A stretch of 23,296 nt of DNA from DATKDU01 sp035512595 (lineage in GTDB: Bacteria; Planctomycetota; Planctomycetia; Pirellulales; Pirellulaceae): NCBI GenBank assembly GCA_035512595.1, contig DATKDU010000027.1, positions 1 through 23,296 of the forward strand. The letters run 5' to 3'. Positions 1 to 6,152 of the stretch are shown piece by piece (the stretch's first letter is position 1; each line of letters opens with the position of its first letter). Both the position numbers and the translations under genes were made by a program. The notes beneath the pieces were generated by a model, which ran no database searches, was not told the origin of the DNA, and saw nothing but the letters and a program-made list of their open reading frames with translations.

Positions 1-888
1 TTCGGCATCCTCGCCAATCCGGACAGTTGGTATCTGCAGGACCTGTCGCGCGCCGCGGCAGTGCTCGGTCACAAATTGGCCCAACTGCCATTTGCCGCAA
101 TGACCGCGACACTTGCTGCCGACGGACGGCTGTCGATTGCCGCGGGAGAGAATCAACTTTCCGACTTCGACGCCATCCTCGTCCGCACCATGCCGCCGGG
201 ATCGCTGGAGCAAGTCGTCTTCCGCATGGATTGTCTCGGGCGGCACGAAGCGACCGGCGGGGTCGTGATCAACTCGGCCCGTGCGGTCGAAGCGGCCGTC
301 GATAAATTCCTCACGTCGGCGAAGCTGGCTGTAGCCGGTCTGACGACGCCGCGGACGATCGTCTGCCAGACCGCCGGCGAAGCGCTCGCCGCTTTCGAGC
401 AGCTCGGCGGCGACGTCGTCCTCAAGCCCATCTTCGGCAGCGAAGGCCGCGGCATTACGCGGCTGAACGACGAAGCCCTGGCCGAGCGGGCTTTCAAGAT
501 GCTTGTTCCAATGGGCGCCGTGCTCTACATCCAGGAATTCATCGAGCACGAAGGATTCGATTATCGCCTGCTTCTCATCGGCGACGACTGCCTGGCGATG
601 CGGCGGCACAACGCGCTCGATTGGCGGACGAACGTCAGCCGCGGCGCATCCGCTGAGAAGTTCGATCCGCCGCCCGCACTCATCGACATGGCCCGCCGCG
701 CGGCCAATTCCGTCGGCGCCCTCGTCGCCGGCATCGACATCCTCCCCGCGCGCGACGGCCGGCTGCACGTCCTGGAGGTGAATGCCGTGCCGGGGTGGAG
801 AGCCCTCGCCCGAACGCACGACGTGGACGTGGCGGCGATGATGCTCACACTCGCCGCAGCGCAAGCCCAACACAGGGGCCGCGCATGA
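1..888 (+). CDS. RimK-like ATP-grasp alpha-L-glutamate ligase family protein (5' end outside window)
   Basis: The reading frame is open from base 1 (visible start FGILANPDSW), so the N-terminus lies upstream; 295 residues are visible. ATP-grasp features are present: a nucleotide-binding strand and glycine loop (VVLKPIFGSEGRGI, visible residues about 139-152), the linker EFIEH (about 179-183), a substrate/phosphate-binding stretch containing WRTN (about 208-211), and the C-terminal metal-binding LEVN (258-261) followed by AVPGW. ATP-grasp ligases of this kind join a carboxylate, often glutamate, to an amine through an acyl-phosphate. In planctomycetes such RimK-like proteins can belong to tetrahydromethanopterin-type cofactor synthesis (MptN-like), but nothing visible here proves that substrate. 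The stop overlaps the start of the next gene (ATGA), which implies translational coupling. Family assignment is firm; the substrate is not known. Confidence 0.85.
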   Translation, partial: FGILANPDSWYLQDLSRAAAVLGHKLAQLPFAAMTATLAADGRLSIAAGENQLSDFDAILVRTMPPGSLEQVVFRMDCLGRHEATGGVVINSARAVEAAVDKFLTSAKLAVAGLTTPRTIVCQTAGEALAAFEQLGGDVVLKPIFGSEGRGITRLNDEALAERAFKMLVPMGAVLYIQEFIEHEGFDYRLLLIGDDCLAMRRHNALDWRTNVSRGASAEKFDPPPALIDMARRAANSVGALVAGIDILPARDGRLHVLEVNAVPGWRALARTHDVDVAAMMLTLAAAQAQHRGRA

Positions 889-2597
889 CGATCACCAACG
901 TCGGCCTCCGCCTGAGCGAAACGGCCCGCCGCGATCCGGCCGGCATCGCCATCGCCATGCCACGCGGCCGCGATGCGGCAGGCAAACGGCGCTACGACAC
1001 GCTGACGTTCGAGCAGCTTGAAAACGACACCAACCGGATTGCCGACGGGCTGGCGTGGATGGGAGTGCCGCTCGGTTCCCGGCTGGTGCTGATGGTGCCG
1101 CCGAGCATCGACTTCATCGCCCTGACCTTCGCCCTCTTCAAGGCGGGGATGATCACGGTCCTCATCGACCCCGGCATGGGACGCAAGAACCTCGTGGCGT
1201 GCCTGGCCGACTGCCAGCCCAACGGGATCATCGGCATTCCGCTCGTCCACGCGATCCGCGCGGTCCTGCGCCGCCGTTTTCCGAGGGCAATCCACAACAT
1301 CACCGTCGGCCGCCGCTGGTTCTGGGGCGGGCGGACGCTCAAGCAGCTTCGCAGCCGCCGCGTGGAAAATTTCCAACCGGCGACGACGAAAGCCGACGAT
1401 CCGGCCGCAATCATCTTCACCACCGGCAGCACCGGGCCGCCCAAGGGGGTTCTCTATCGCCACGGCAATTTCACGCGCCAGGCCGACGAAATCCGCGATT
1501 TTTACAACATCCGGCCCGGCGAGATCGACCTCCCCGGCTTCCCACTGTTTGCCCTCTTCAACTGTGCGATGGGGGTGACGACGGTCATTCCCGAGATGGA
1601 TGCCACGCGGCCGGCGAAGGTGAACCCGCGGAACATCGTCGAGCACATCCAAGACTGGAACGTGACGCAGGCGTTCGGCTCACCGGCGCTGTGGAACGTC
1701 GTCGGCCGGTATTGCGAGGACAACCTCATCAAGCTGCCGACGCTCAAGCGGGTCCTTTCGGCCGGCGCTCCGGTGCCGCCGCACGTGCTGAAGCGAATGA
1801 AGGCCGCGATTGCCGACGACGGCGACGTCCATACGCCGTACGGAGCGACTGAAGCGCTGCCGGTGGCGTCGATTGCCGCCAGCGAAGTCCTGGCGGAGAC
1901 GGCTGAGCGGAGCCGCGAAGGGAAGGGAACCTGCGTCGGCCGCCGCTTCCCCGGCATCGAGTGGAAAGTAATTCGCATCACCGACGGGCCAATTGCGACG
2001 TTCGACGACGCAGAGATTCTTCCCCACGGCGAGATTGGTGAACTGATCGTGCAAGGGCCGGTGGTCAGCACCGAGTACGTCACTCGTACCGATTGCAATC
2101 CGCTGCACAAGATCCTCGACGCCGATGGAAAATTCTGGCACCGTATGGGGGACGTTGGTTACCTGGAACGTAGGACAGGTTTTCAACCTGTCCAAGACAG
2201 GTTGGAAACTTGTCCTACGGACCGCTTCTGGTTCTGCGGCCGCAAATCGCACCGCGTGATTACTGCCGCCGGCACGCTGTTCACCATCCCCTGCGAAGCG
2301 ATCTTCAACCGCCATGAAAGAATCTACCGCAGCGCCCTCGTGGGCATCGGCCCGCCAGGCCAGCAGCGGCCGGTGATTATCGCCGAGCCGTGGCCCGAAC
2401 ACTGGCCGCAGACCAGCGCCGCCCAGCAGCAGCTCATCGACGAGTTGAAATCGCTCGGCCGGCAGTTCCCGCACACTTCGTCGATCGATACGTTTTTCCT
2501 CCTGGACTCCCTTCCCGTGGACATCCGCCACAACGCTAAAATCTTCCGCGAGAAGCTGGCGGTCTGGGCCGCCCGCAAGCTGGGCGTACCCACGTAA
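885..2597 (+). CDS. oleC: OleC-like fatty-acid AMP/CoA ligase family protein (ANL superfamily) carrying an in-frame palindromic insertion
   Basis: A 570-residue adenylating enzyme. The ATG at 885 overlaps the TGA of the previous gene; the frame is open further upstream but only inside that gene. ANL motifs in order: P-loop TTGSTGPPKG (179-188), aromatic/ATP motif YGATE (319-323), the A7-type HRMGDVGYL (419-427), the A8-type hinge FCGRKSHRV (450-458), and the C-terminal RHNAKIFREK with candidate catalytic lysines (548-557). LSAGAPVPP and the overall layout match OleC, which in olefin synthesis activates a beta-hydroxy acid with ATP to form a beta-lactone. OleA, OleB and OleD are not in the window, so the pathway is inferred from similarity only. 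Residues 429-445 (RRTGFQPVQDRLETCPT) are encoded exactly by a 51-bp palindromic repeat placed in the surface loop between A7 and A8, where relatives have only a short turn. The frame is intact, so the enzyme may still work. Confidence 0.85.
   Translation: MTITNVGLRLSETARRDPAGIAIAMPRGRDAAGKRRYDTLTFEQLENDTNRIADGLAWMGVPLGSRLVLMVPPSIDFIALTFALFKAGMITVLIDPGMGRKNLVACLADCQPNGIIGIPLVHAIRAVLRRRFPRAIHNITVGRRWFWGGRTLKQLRSRRVENFQPATTKADDPAAIIFTTGSTGPPKGVLYRHGNFTRQADEIRDFYNIRPGEIDLPGFPLFALFNCAMGVTTVIPEMDATRPAKVNPRNIVEHIQDWNVTQAFGSPALWNVVGRYCEDNLIKLPTLKRVLSAGAPVPPHVLKRMKAAIADDGDVHTPYGATEALPVASIAASEVLAETAERSREGKGTCVGRRFPGIEWKVIRITDGPIATFDDAEILPHGEIGELIVQGPVVSTEYVTRTDCNPLHKILDADGKFWHRMGDVGYLERRTGFQPVQDRLETCPTDRFWFCGRKSHRVITAAGTLFTIPCEAIFNRHERIYRSALVGIGPPGQQRPVIIAEPWPEHWPQTSAAQQQLIDELKSLGRQFPHTSSIDTFFLLDSLPVDIRHNAKIFREKLAVWAARKLGVPT
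2169..2219. repeat. REPIN-like palindromic element, family A, copy 1 (inside the OleC-like gene)
   Basis: 51 bp. Left arm 2169-2193 has GTAG at 2170-2173 and a 9-bp stem GGACAGGTT (2173-2181), loop TTC, AACCTGTCC (2185-2193). Two bases follow, then right arm 2196-2219 with GACAGGTT, loop GGA, AACTTGTC and CTAC at 2215-2218. The two arms are inverted copies of each other with one transition and one missing base. The left arm is identical over 25 bases to 15447-15471. The length is 17 codons exactly and the element begins on a codon boundary, so it is translated without a stop (CGT AGG rather than TAG). Confidence 0.9.
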
Positions 2598-2625
2598 TCG
2601 CCACACGTTTTTTTTGTCCGTCACT

Positions 2626-2688
2626 CCGCAATCCGCAATCCGCAATCCGCAATCCGCAATCCGCAATCCGCAATCCGCAATCCGCAAT
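2626..2688. repeat. Perfect tandem array, 9 copies of CCGCAAT, abutting a start codon
   Basis: Nine uninterrupted, identical 7-bp units run from 2626 to 2688 and end immediately before the ATG at 2689 (last unit CCGCAAT then ATG). A run of T (2608-2615) lies just upstream. There is no Shine-Dalgarno-like purine stretch within the array, so the leader of the dehydrogenase consists almost entirely of this repeat. Because 7 is not a multiple of 3, a change of copy number would shift any upstream reading frame entering the gene, while leaving the ATG itself intact. Confidence 0.95.
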
Positions 2689-3792
2689 ATGAAAGCCATC
2701 GCCGTCTACCCCGGCCAGCCAAACAGCGTCCACCTCGAGGACATTGAAAAGCCTTCCGTCGCGCAAATCGCCGACGGCAAAGGGGTCCTGGTGAAAATGC
2801 TCACAGTCGGCGTCGATGCCACCGACCGCGAGATCAACGACGCCCTCTACGGCAATCCGCCCCCCGGCGACAAGCACCTCGTTCTCGGCCACGAATCGTT
2901 CGGCATTGTCGAGGAAGTCGGCCCGCAGGTCCGCCGCGTCCGCCCCGGCGACTTCGTCACGCTGACTGTCCGTCGCCCCGGCAGGTCGATTTACGACCTG
3001 ATCGGCACCAATGACATGACGAGCGAGGAGACTTATTACGAACGGGGCATCAACCTCTTGCACGGCTACCTCACCGAGTACGTCGTGGACAAAGAGGATT
3101 ACGTCGTGCGGGTGCCGCAGGGGTTGGCGCACTTGCACGTGCTGATGGAGCCGATGAGCTGCGCGGCCAAGGCGATCTTCCAGGCCTATGAAGCGCAGCG
3201 GCGGATGAAGGTCTGGCGTCCCGAACGGGCCTTCGTCATGGGAGCCGGCCAGATCGGCCTCTTGGCCACCCTCGTCCTCAAGCTCCGCGGCCTCGACGTT
3301 TACACTCTGGCCCGCTCCAAACCGCCAACCCTTTCCAGCGAGATCGTCGCCGGCATTCAGGCAACCTACGTCAGCACGAGCGAAGTGCCGGTGGCAGAGT
3401 TGGTCAAGAAGGTCGGCCGGCCCGACATCATTCTCGACGCCACGGGGAGCAGCCAGGTCGCCTTTGACAGCATGCAGTACCTGGCCCATAACGGCGTGCT
3501 CCTCTGGACCAGCATCACCGGCGGCCAAAAGAAAGCCGAACTCCCCAGCGACAAGATCAACATCGAATGGGTGCTGGGCAACAAGATGCTGATCGGCTCG
3601 GTCAACGGCAATCGCCACCATTTCGAGATGGGGATTGCCGACCTGGCCCACGGGGAAATGATGTACCCCGGCGTACTTCAGCGGATCCTCACCAACCCAG
3701 TCGATGGCCTGGACAACTACCGCGAGATGATGCGGCTCTTGGTCGAAGAGAAATCGGCGCTGAAGGTGTATGTCAACGTGGCCGAGGTTTAG
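2689..3792 (+). CDS. Glucose 1-dehydrogenase-like zinc-dependent MDR dehydrogenase
   Basis: A 367-residue medium-chain dehydrogenase. N-terminal GroES-like catalytic domain with GVDATDREI at 41-49, where Asp43 stands in the position of the usual zinc-ligand cysteine, then GHES (H68, E69) and LMEPMSC with E154. An Asp in place of the first Cys is known in haloarchaeal glucose dehydrogenase. The Rossmann domain carries the dinucleotide loop GAGQIG (185-190). The C-terminal part (from about 195) resembles the glucose-dehydrogenase C-terminal domain. The likely reaction is oxidation of a sugar at C1 with NAD(P), cytoplasmic; the exact sugar and cofactor cannot be read from sequence. The ATG at 2689 gives the natural family N-terminus MKAIAVYPGQ. 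A TTG at 2614 is in frame but would translate the 7-bp array into a repetitive leader and is rejected. No clear RBS is seen. Confidence 0.88.
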   Translation: MKAIAVYPGQPNSVHLEDIEKPSVAQIADGKGVLVKMLTVGVDATDREINDALYGNPPPGDKHLVLGHESFGIVEEVGPQVRRVRPGDFVTLTVRRPGRSIYDLIGTNDMTSEETYYERGINLLHGYLTEYVVDKEDYVVRVPQGLAHLHVLMEPMSCAAKAIFQAYEAQRRMKVWRPERAFVMGAGQIGLLATLVLKLRGLDVYTLARSKPPTLSSEIVAGIQATYVSTSEVPVAELVKKVGRPDIILDATGSSQVAFDSMQYLAHNGVLLWTSITGGQKKAELPSDKINIEWVLGNKMLIGSVNGNRHHFEMGIADLAHGEMMYPGVLQRILTNPVDGLDNYREMMRLLVEEKSALKVYVNVAEV

Positions 3793-4172
3793 CGGCGCTC
3801 GGCGAGCGCCATGTGCAGGACGATCGTCGCGGTTGTCCCGGTAAGCGTTAAATCGAGCGATTTTTGCAGCCTCAAAGGCATTGCTGGAGGGCCACGCTGC
3901 CCTATCATCACAGGCACATTTGGCTATAATGGGAACTGTCGATTCCGGCGCTGGTCTTGAAAGCGCTCCGTTTCTTCATTTCTGCGCACTTCGCGGTGCC
4001 GCTATGCCGCGGTGAGCAGGGGCTTGATTTTGGATTGGCGTTCGCGTCCCAGTTGGCCCGCCGGCGGGCCGGGCATGGCGGCCGCGAGCGAATATTCTTC
4101 AGGAAGCCCCCTGTATTTCGTCGGCGGCAGTTGGTGGTCCGTCCCTCCCCTATTTCCGGAAACTCTTAAGCT
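3793..4172. other. 380-base gap between the dehydrogenase and a small basic protein
   Basis: Begins with a GC-rich hairpin (3794-3810) directly after the stop codon. A TATAAT sits at 3925-3930 on the plus strand (GGCTATAATGGG), but no convincing -35 lies 16-18 bases upstream, and the next start is about 240 bases away. Open frames on both strands lack family resemblance or an RBS. I see no RNA gene and no palindromic element of the GTAG type here. Confidence 0.5.
3794..3810. terminator. GC-rich hairpin directly after a stop codon (possible terminator or REP-like unit)
   Basis: GGCGCTC (3794-3800), loop GGC, GAGCGCC (3804-3810): a perfect 7-bp stem that starts one base after the TAG stop (3790-3792). 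There is no T-tract, so intrinsic termination is uncertain. The form (TAG then a tight GC stem with a 3-base loop) resembles the GTAG-headed hairpins elsewhere in the window, but the head here is TTAG. Confidence 0.45.
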
Positions 4173-4466
4173 ATGGCACGCAATAATCGGTTTGTTCCCA
4201 GGCGGCAGCAGCGCCGCCGTCCCGGCCCGACGAATTCGCTCATGGTTCAAGCACCGGCTGCCACCGAGCGCGCTGCGCCGGTGGAGTATGGCAAGCCCAT
4301 GATCGTGATGGAAGACGAAAACAAAGCGACGTTTGTTTACCAAGAGGGAGCTTGGGTGCAGCACGAGCGGACGATTGCCGACTGGAAGCGCGACTGCCTG
4401 GTCAAGGAGCTGCCGCAGCGACTCAATCGGATGGTTCGCTACGAAGTCCGCTGCCCTTTGGAGTGA
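4173..4466 (+). CDS. Small basic hypothetical protein
   Basis: A 97-residue protein starting MARNNRFVPRRQQRRRPG. The N-terminal 16 residues are strongly basic (RR and RRR clusters), followed by an Ala/Pro linker and a compact, more acidic C-terminal half (from about 40: VEYGKPMIVMEDENKATFVYQ) that looks like a small beta-rich fold. No signal peptide or membrane segment. The basic N-terminus suggests nucleic-acid or ribosome association, which is inference only. Its stop lies 7 bases from the stop of the convergent DUF1559 gene. No strong RBS is visible. I do not recognise a named family; protein-like composition and the tight convergent packing support it being real. Confidence 0.55.
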   Translation: MARNNRFVPRRQQRRRPGPTNSLMVQAPAATERAAPVEYGKPMIVMEDENKATFVYQEGAWVQHERTIADWKRDCLVKELPQRLNRMVRYEVRCPLE

Positions 4467-4473
4467 CCAGCGA

Positions 4474-5397
4474 CTACTCCAGCGTCGTCGCCGGCTCGCT
4501 GCCGCGAGTGGTTCCCAAGGCGCGCCACACGTTGTGATCGATCGAGTTGCTGACGAACTTGACGGCCGCATCGCACATCCCCGCCTGAACGCCGCGCGGA
4601 TGACGGCTGCGGGACGAGAAGATCGTCGGGTAGCCCGGCGAAGAAGCGGCACACGGCGGATTGGGGGGCACGCTGCCGCAGTACATCGTCGTATAGATCC
4701 GGTCGGAAACGGTCGTGTTCGGCGGATAAAACGTTGAAAATCCCGCAGCGTCTCCCCACCATGTGAAGCCGCGGAGATCGTTGCCCCGCCCCTGCCGCAC
4801 CTCACCAAAGAGGAGCGTGCTGCTGTTGCCGTCGCGGATATCGTTGAAGCCGAATGCCGGCGGCGGGATGCCGTGAGCCGTGAACGGGGCGCCGCCAAAG
4901 GGGATCCCCTTGAACGTCGCCTGCGAGTAGGTGGTGTTGCCGTAATTGGCGGCATAATTGTGGCACGTCATGAATCCCTGCGGAGTTTCGATCGGCGCAT
5001 TGGGCTGGTCGCTCGGGCAGGTGTGCAGCGGCAGCCGCTGCGTCGTCACGGCGATATTTCGCCACCCGCTATAGCGAAAGCTGTCGTCCAGCAGGTTGTA
5101 CTTTTCGTTGTGGTCGTAGCGGTCGAACAGCGTGCCGTTTTCCATTTGCGGCATAATCGCCACTTGCCACGTCCCCCAGCAGCAGCCGTACGCTCCCACG
5201 GGAAACGTTCGCTGGGCATCGTGGTAGGCATGAACCGCGGTGCAGATCTGCCGCAGATTGCTCGCGCATTGCATTCGCCGGGCGGCTTCGCGGGCGAATT
5301 GCACCGCCGGCAGCACGAGCGCAACGAGAATGCCGATGATGGCGATGACCACCAGTAGCTCGATGAGCGTAATGCCGACTCGCTTGCTGCCCGTCAT
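4474..5397 (-). CDS. DUF1559 domain-containing, type II pseudopilin-like protein
   Basis: A 307-residue protein with a class III/type IV prepilin-type leader: KRVGITLIELLVVIAIIGIL, cleavage expected after Gly8 with Glu at +5 (residue 13), followed by a hydrophobic helix to about residue 30 and AREAARR. Downstream is the planctomycete DUF1559 (SBP_bac_10-like) body with CHNYAANYG in the middle, DGNSSTLLFGE, and a C-terminal HPRGVQAGMCDAAVKFVSNSID, the usual closing motif. Such proteins are abundant in planctomycetes and are thought to be exported, surface-associated pseudopilins; their exact role is unclear. The ATG at 5397 is chosen because GAAAGG lies about 9 bases upstream; a TTG at 5451, touching the stop of the upstream lipoprotein gene, would add 18 residues before the basic leader and is less likely. 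It is in an operon with that lipoprotein. Confidence 0.9.
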   Translation of the reverse strand: MTGSKRVGITLIELLVVIAIIGILVALVLPAVQFAREAARRMQCASNLRQICTAVHAYHDAQRTFPVGAYGCCWGTWQVAIMPQMENGTLFDRYDHNEKYNLLDDSFRYSGWRNIAVTTQRLPLHTCPSDQPNAPIETPQGFMTCHNYAANYGNTTYSQATFKGIPFGGAPFTAHGIPPPAFGFNDIRDGNSSTLLFGEVRQGRGNDLRGFTWWGDAAGFSTFYPPNTTVSDRIYTTMYCGSVPPNPPCAASSPGYPTIFSSRSRHPRGVQAGMCDAAVKFVSNSIDHNVWRALGTTRGSEPATTLE

Positions 5398-5451
5398 GGA
5401 CGATGCCTTTCGCGGCTTGCCGGCGGCGTCTTGCTGCGGCTTGCCCGGCAA

Positions 5452-5889
5452 TCAGGGAATCTCAAAGTTGAACCTGTTGGGCTCGCCGAGTTTCACTTCG
5501 ACTGTCTTGTCGCATTTCACGTTGAACTCCGGCGGCAACATCTCTTCGCCGGCATCCTTGGCATCCGGTCCCGGCGGACCCGGCGTGACGATCGGCGAGC
5601 GGACCGCGGAGATCGTCACTTGATAGACTCCGGGGGGCAGACCGTGCTCCGCCGGAATGTCGTACTTCCCCTCGTCGATCGGTCCGCCCCCCACCGCCTT
5701 GCTCGACTGAAATTCAATCGTGCCGAAGGGGAGCGGCCGTCCACGGAAACTGACCGTGCCAAACACCGGCAGCCGATGACCTGCACTGCCGTCGCCGCAA
5801 CCGCCCACGATCAGAACCAGGAGCAGTCCAGTCAGCAGCCAGCCGAGTGGACAATTCCAACGATCCGCGGATTGCCACTTGGTCAGCAC
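5452..5889 (-). CDS. Lipoprotein with transthyretin/carboxypeptidase-regulatory-like fold
   Basis: A 145-residue protein with a basic/polar start, hydrophobic segment (about 15-28) and lipobox VGGC with the lipidated Cys at 31. The mature part (PVFGTVSFRGRPLPFGTIEF, 41-60) is the small beta-sandwich repeat typical of proteins encoded next to DUF1559 genes in planctomycetes, with a Pro-rich insert near GPPGPDAKD and a C-terminal strand NRFNFEIP. Expected location is the inner or outer membrane, facing the periplasm. The start is taken as the GTG at 5889, the only start that gives the full signal peptide; an ATG ten bases upstream is in another frame. It is the first gene of a two-gene operon, and the DUF1559 ATG follows its stop by 54 bases. 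A candidate promoter lies at 5935-5964. Confidence 0.8.
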   Translation of the reverse strand: MLTKWQSADRWNCPLGWLLTGLLLVLIVGGCGDGSAGHRLPVFGTVSFRGRPLPFGTIEFQSSKAVGGGPIDEGKYDIPAEHGLPPGVYQVTISAVRSPIVTPGPPGPDAKDAGEEMLPPEFNVKCDKTVEVKLGEPNRFNFEIP

Positions 5890-5934
5890 GTTTGCTCATA
5901 CCTGCAATGCGAAGTCCCGACGTCGCATGATTTT

Positions 5935-5964
5935 AATGTAAATCAGCGCCCCGGCGCTGGTCAA
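5935..5964 (-). promoter_or_regulatory. Candidate promoter with a palindrome in the spacer, upstream of the lipoprotein/DUF1559 operon
   Basis: On the minus strand TTGACC (5964-5959) and TACATT (5940-5935) are separated by 18 bases, roughly 40 bases before the GTG start. The spacer is almost filled by the perfect palindrome CAGCGCC-GG-GGCGCTG (plus-strand 5944-5959), placed where a repressor would block polymerase. The remaining bases of the 263-base gap 5890-6152 show nothing else I can support. Confidence 0.45.
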
Positions 5965-6152
5965 AACCGGCTGCCTGCAATCTTTGAGGCAGATTCCAGG
6001 GCATCCGACACCCCTACGCATCTGTAACTGGTTACCACAACATACCTTGTAGTTGGTACGTCCAGCCCAGTTGCAATCCTGATACGGAACAGATGGTGAC
6101 TCGGTTCGCCGCCTCCCTTTGGCGTAAGTGGCACACCGTTCTCGATTTGCAG

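Noticed and set aside
2614..2688. TTG start extending the dehydrogenase through the 7-bp array
   Set aside because: It would add a repetitive NPQSAIR leader; the family begins at MKAIAVYPG and the ATG follows the array directly.
3925..3930. TATAAT hexamer as a promoter for the small basic gene
   Set aside because: No -35 at the right distance and about 240 bases from the start codon.
3945..3956. CCGGCGCTGGTC shared with the promoter palindrome at 5951-5962
   Set aside because: Only 12 bases match, the second half of the palindrome is missing, and no gene lies in the matching orientation.
4002..4170. Minus-strand protein-like stretch (KYRGLPEEYSLAAA...) in the same gap
   Set aside because: No suitable start codon outside the DUF1559/small-gene region and no recognisable family.
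3957..4302. Overlapping plus-strand open frames before the small basic gene
   Set aside because: No RBS, no domain resemblance and biased composition typical of out-of-frame GC-rich DNA.
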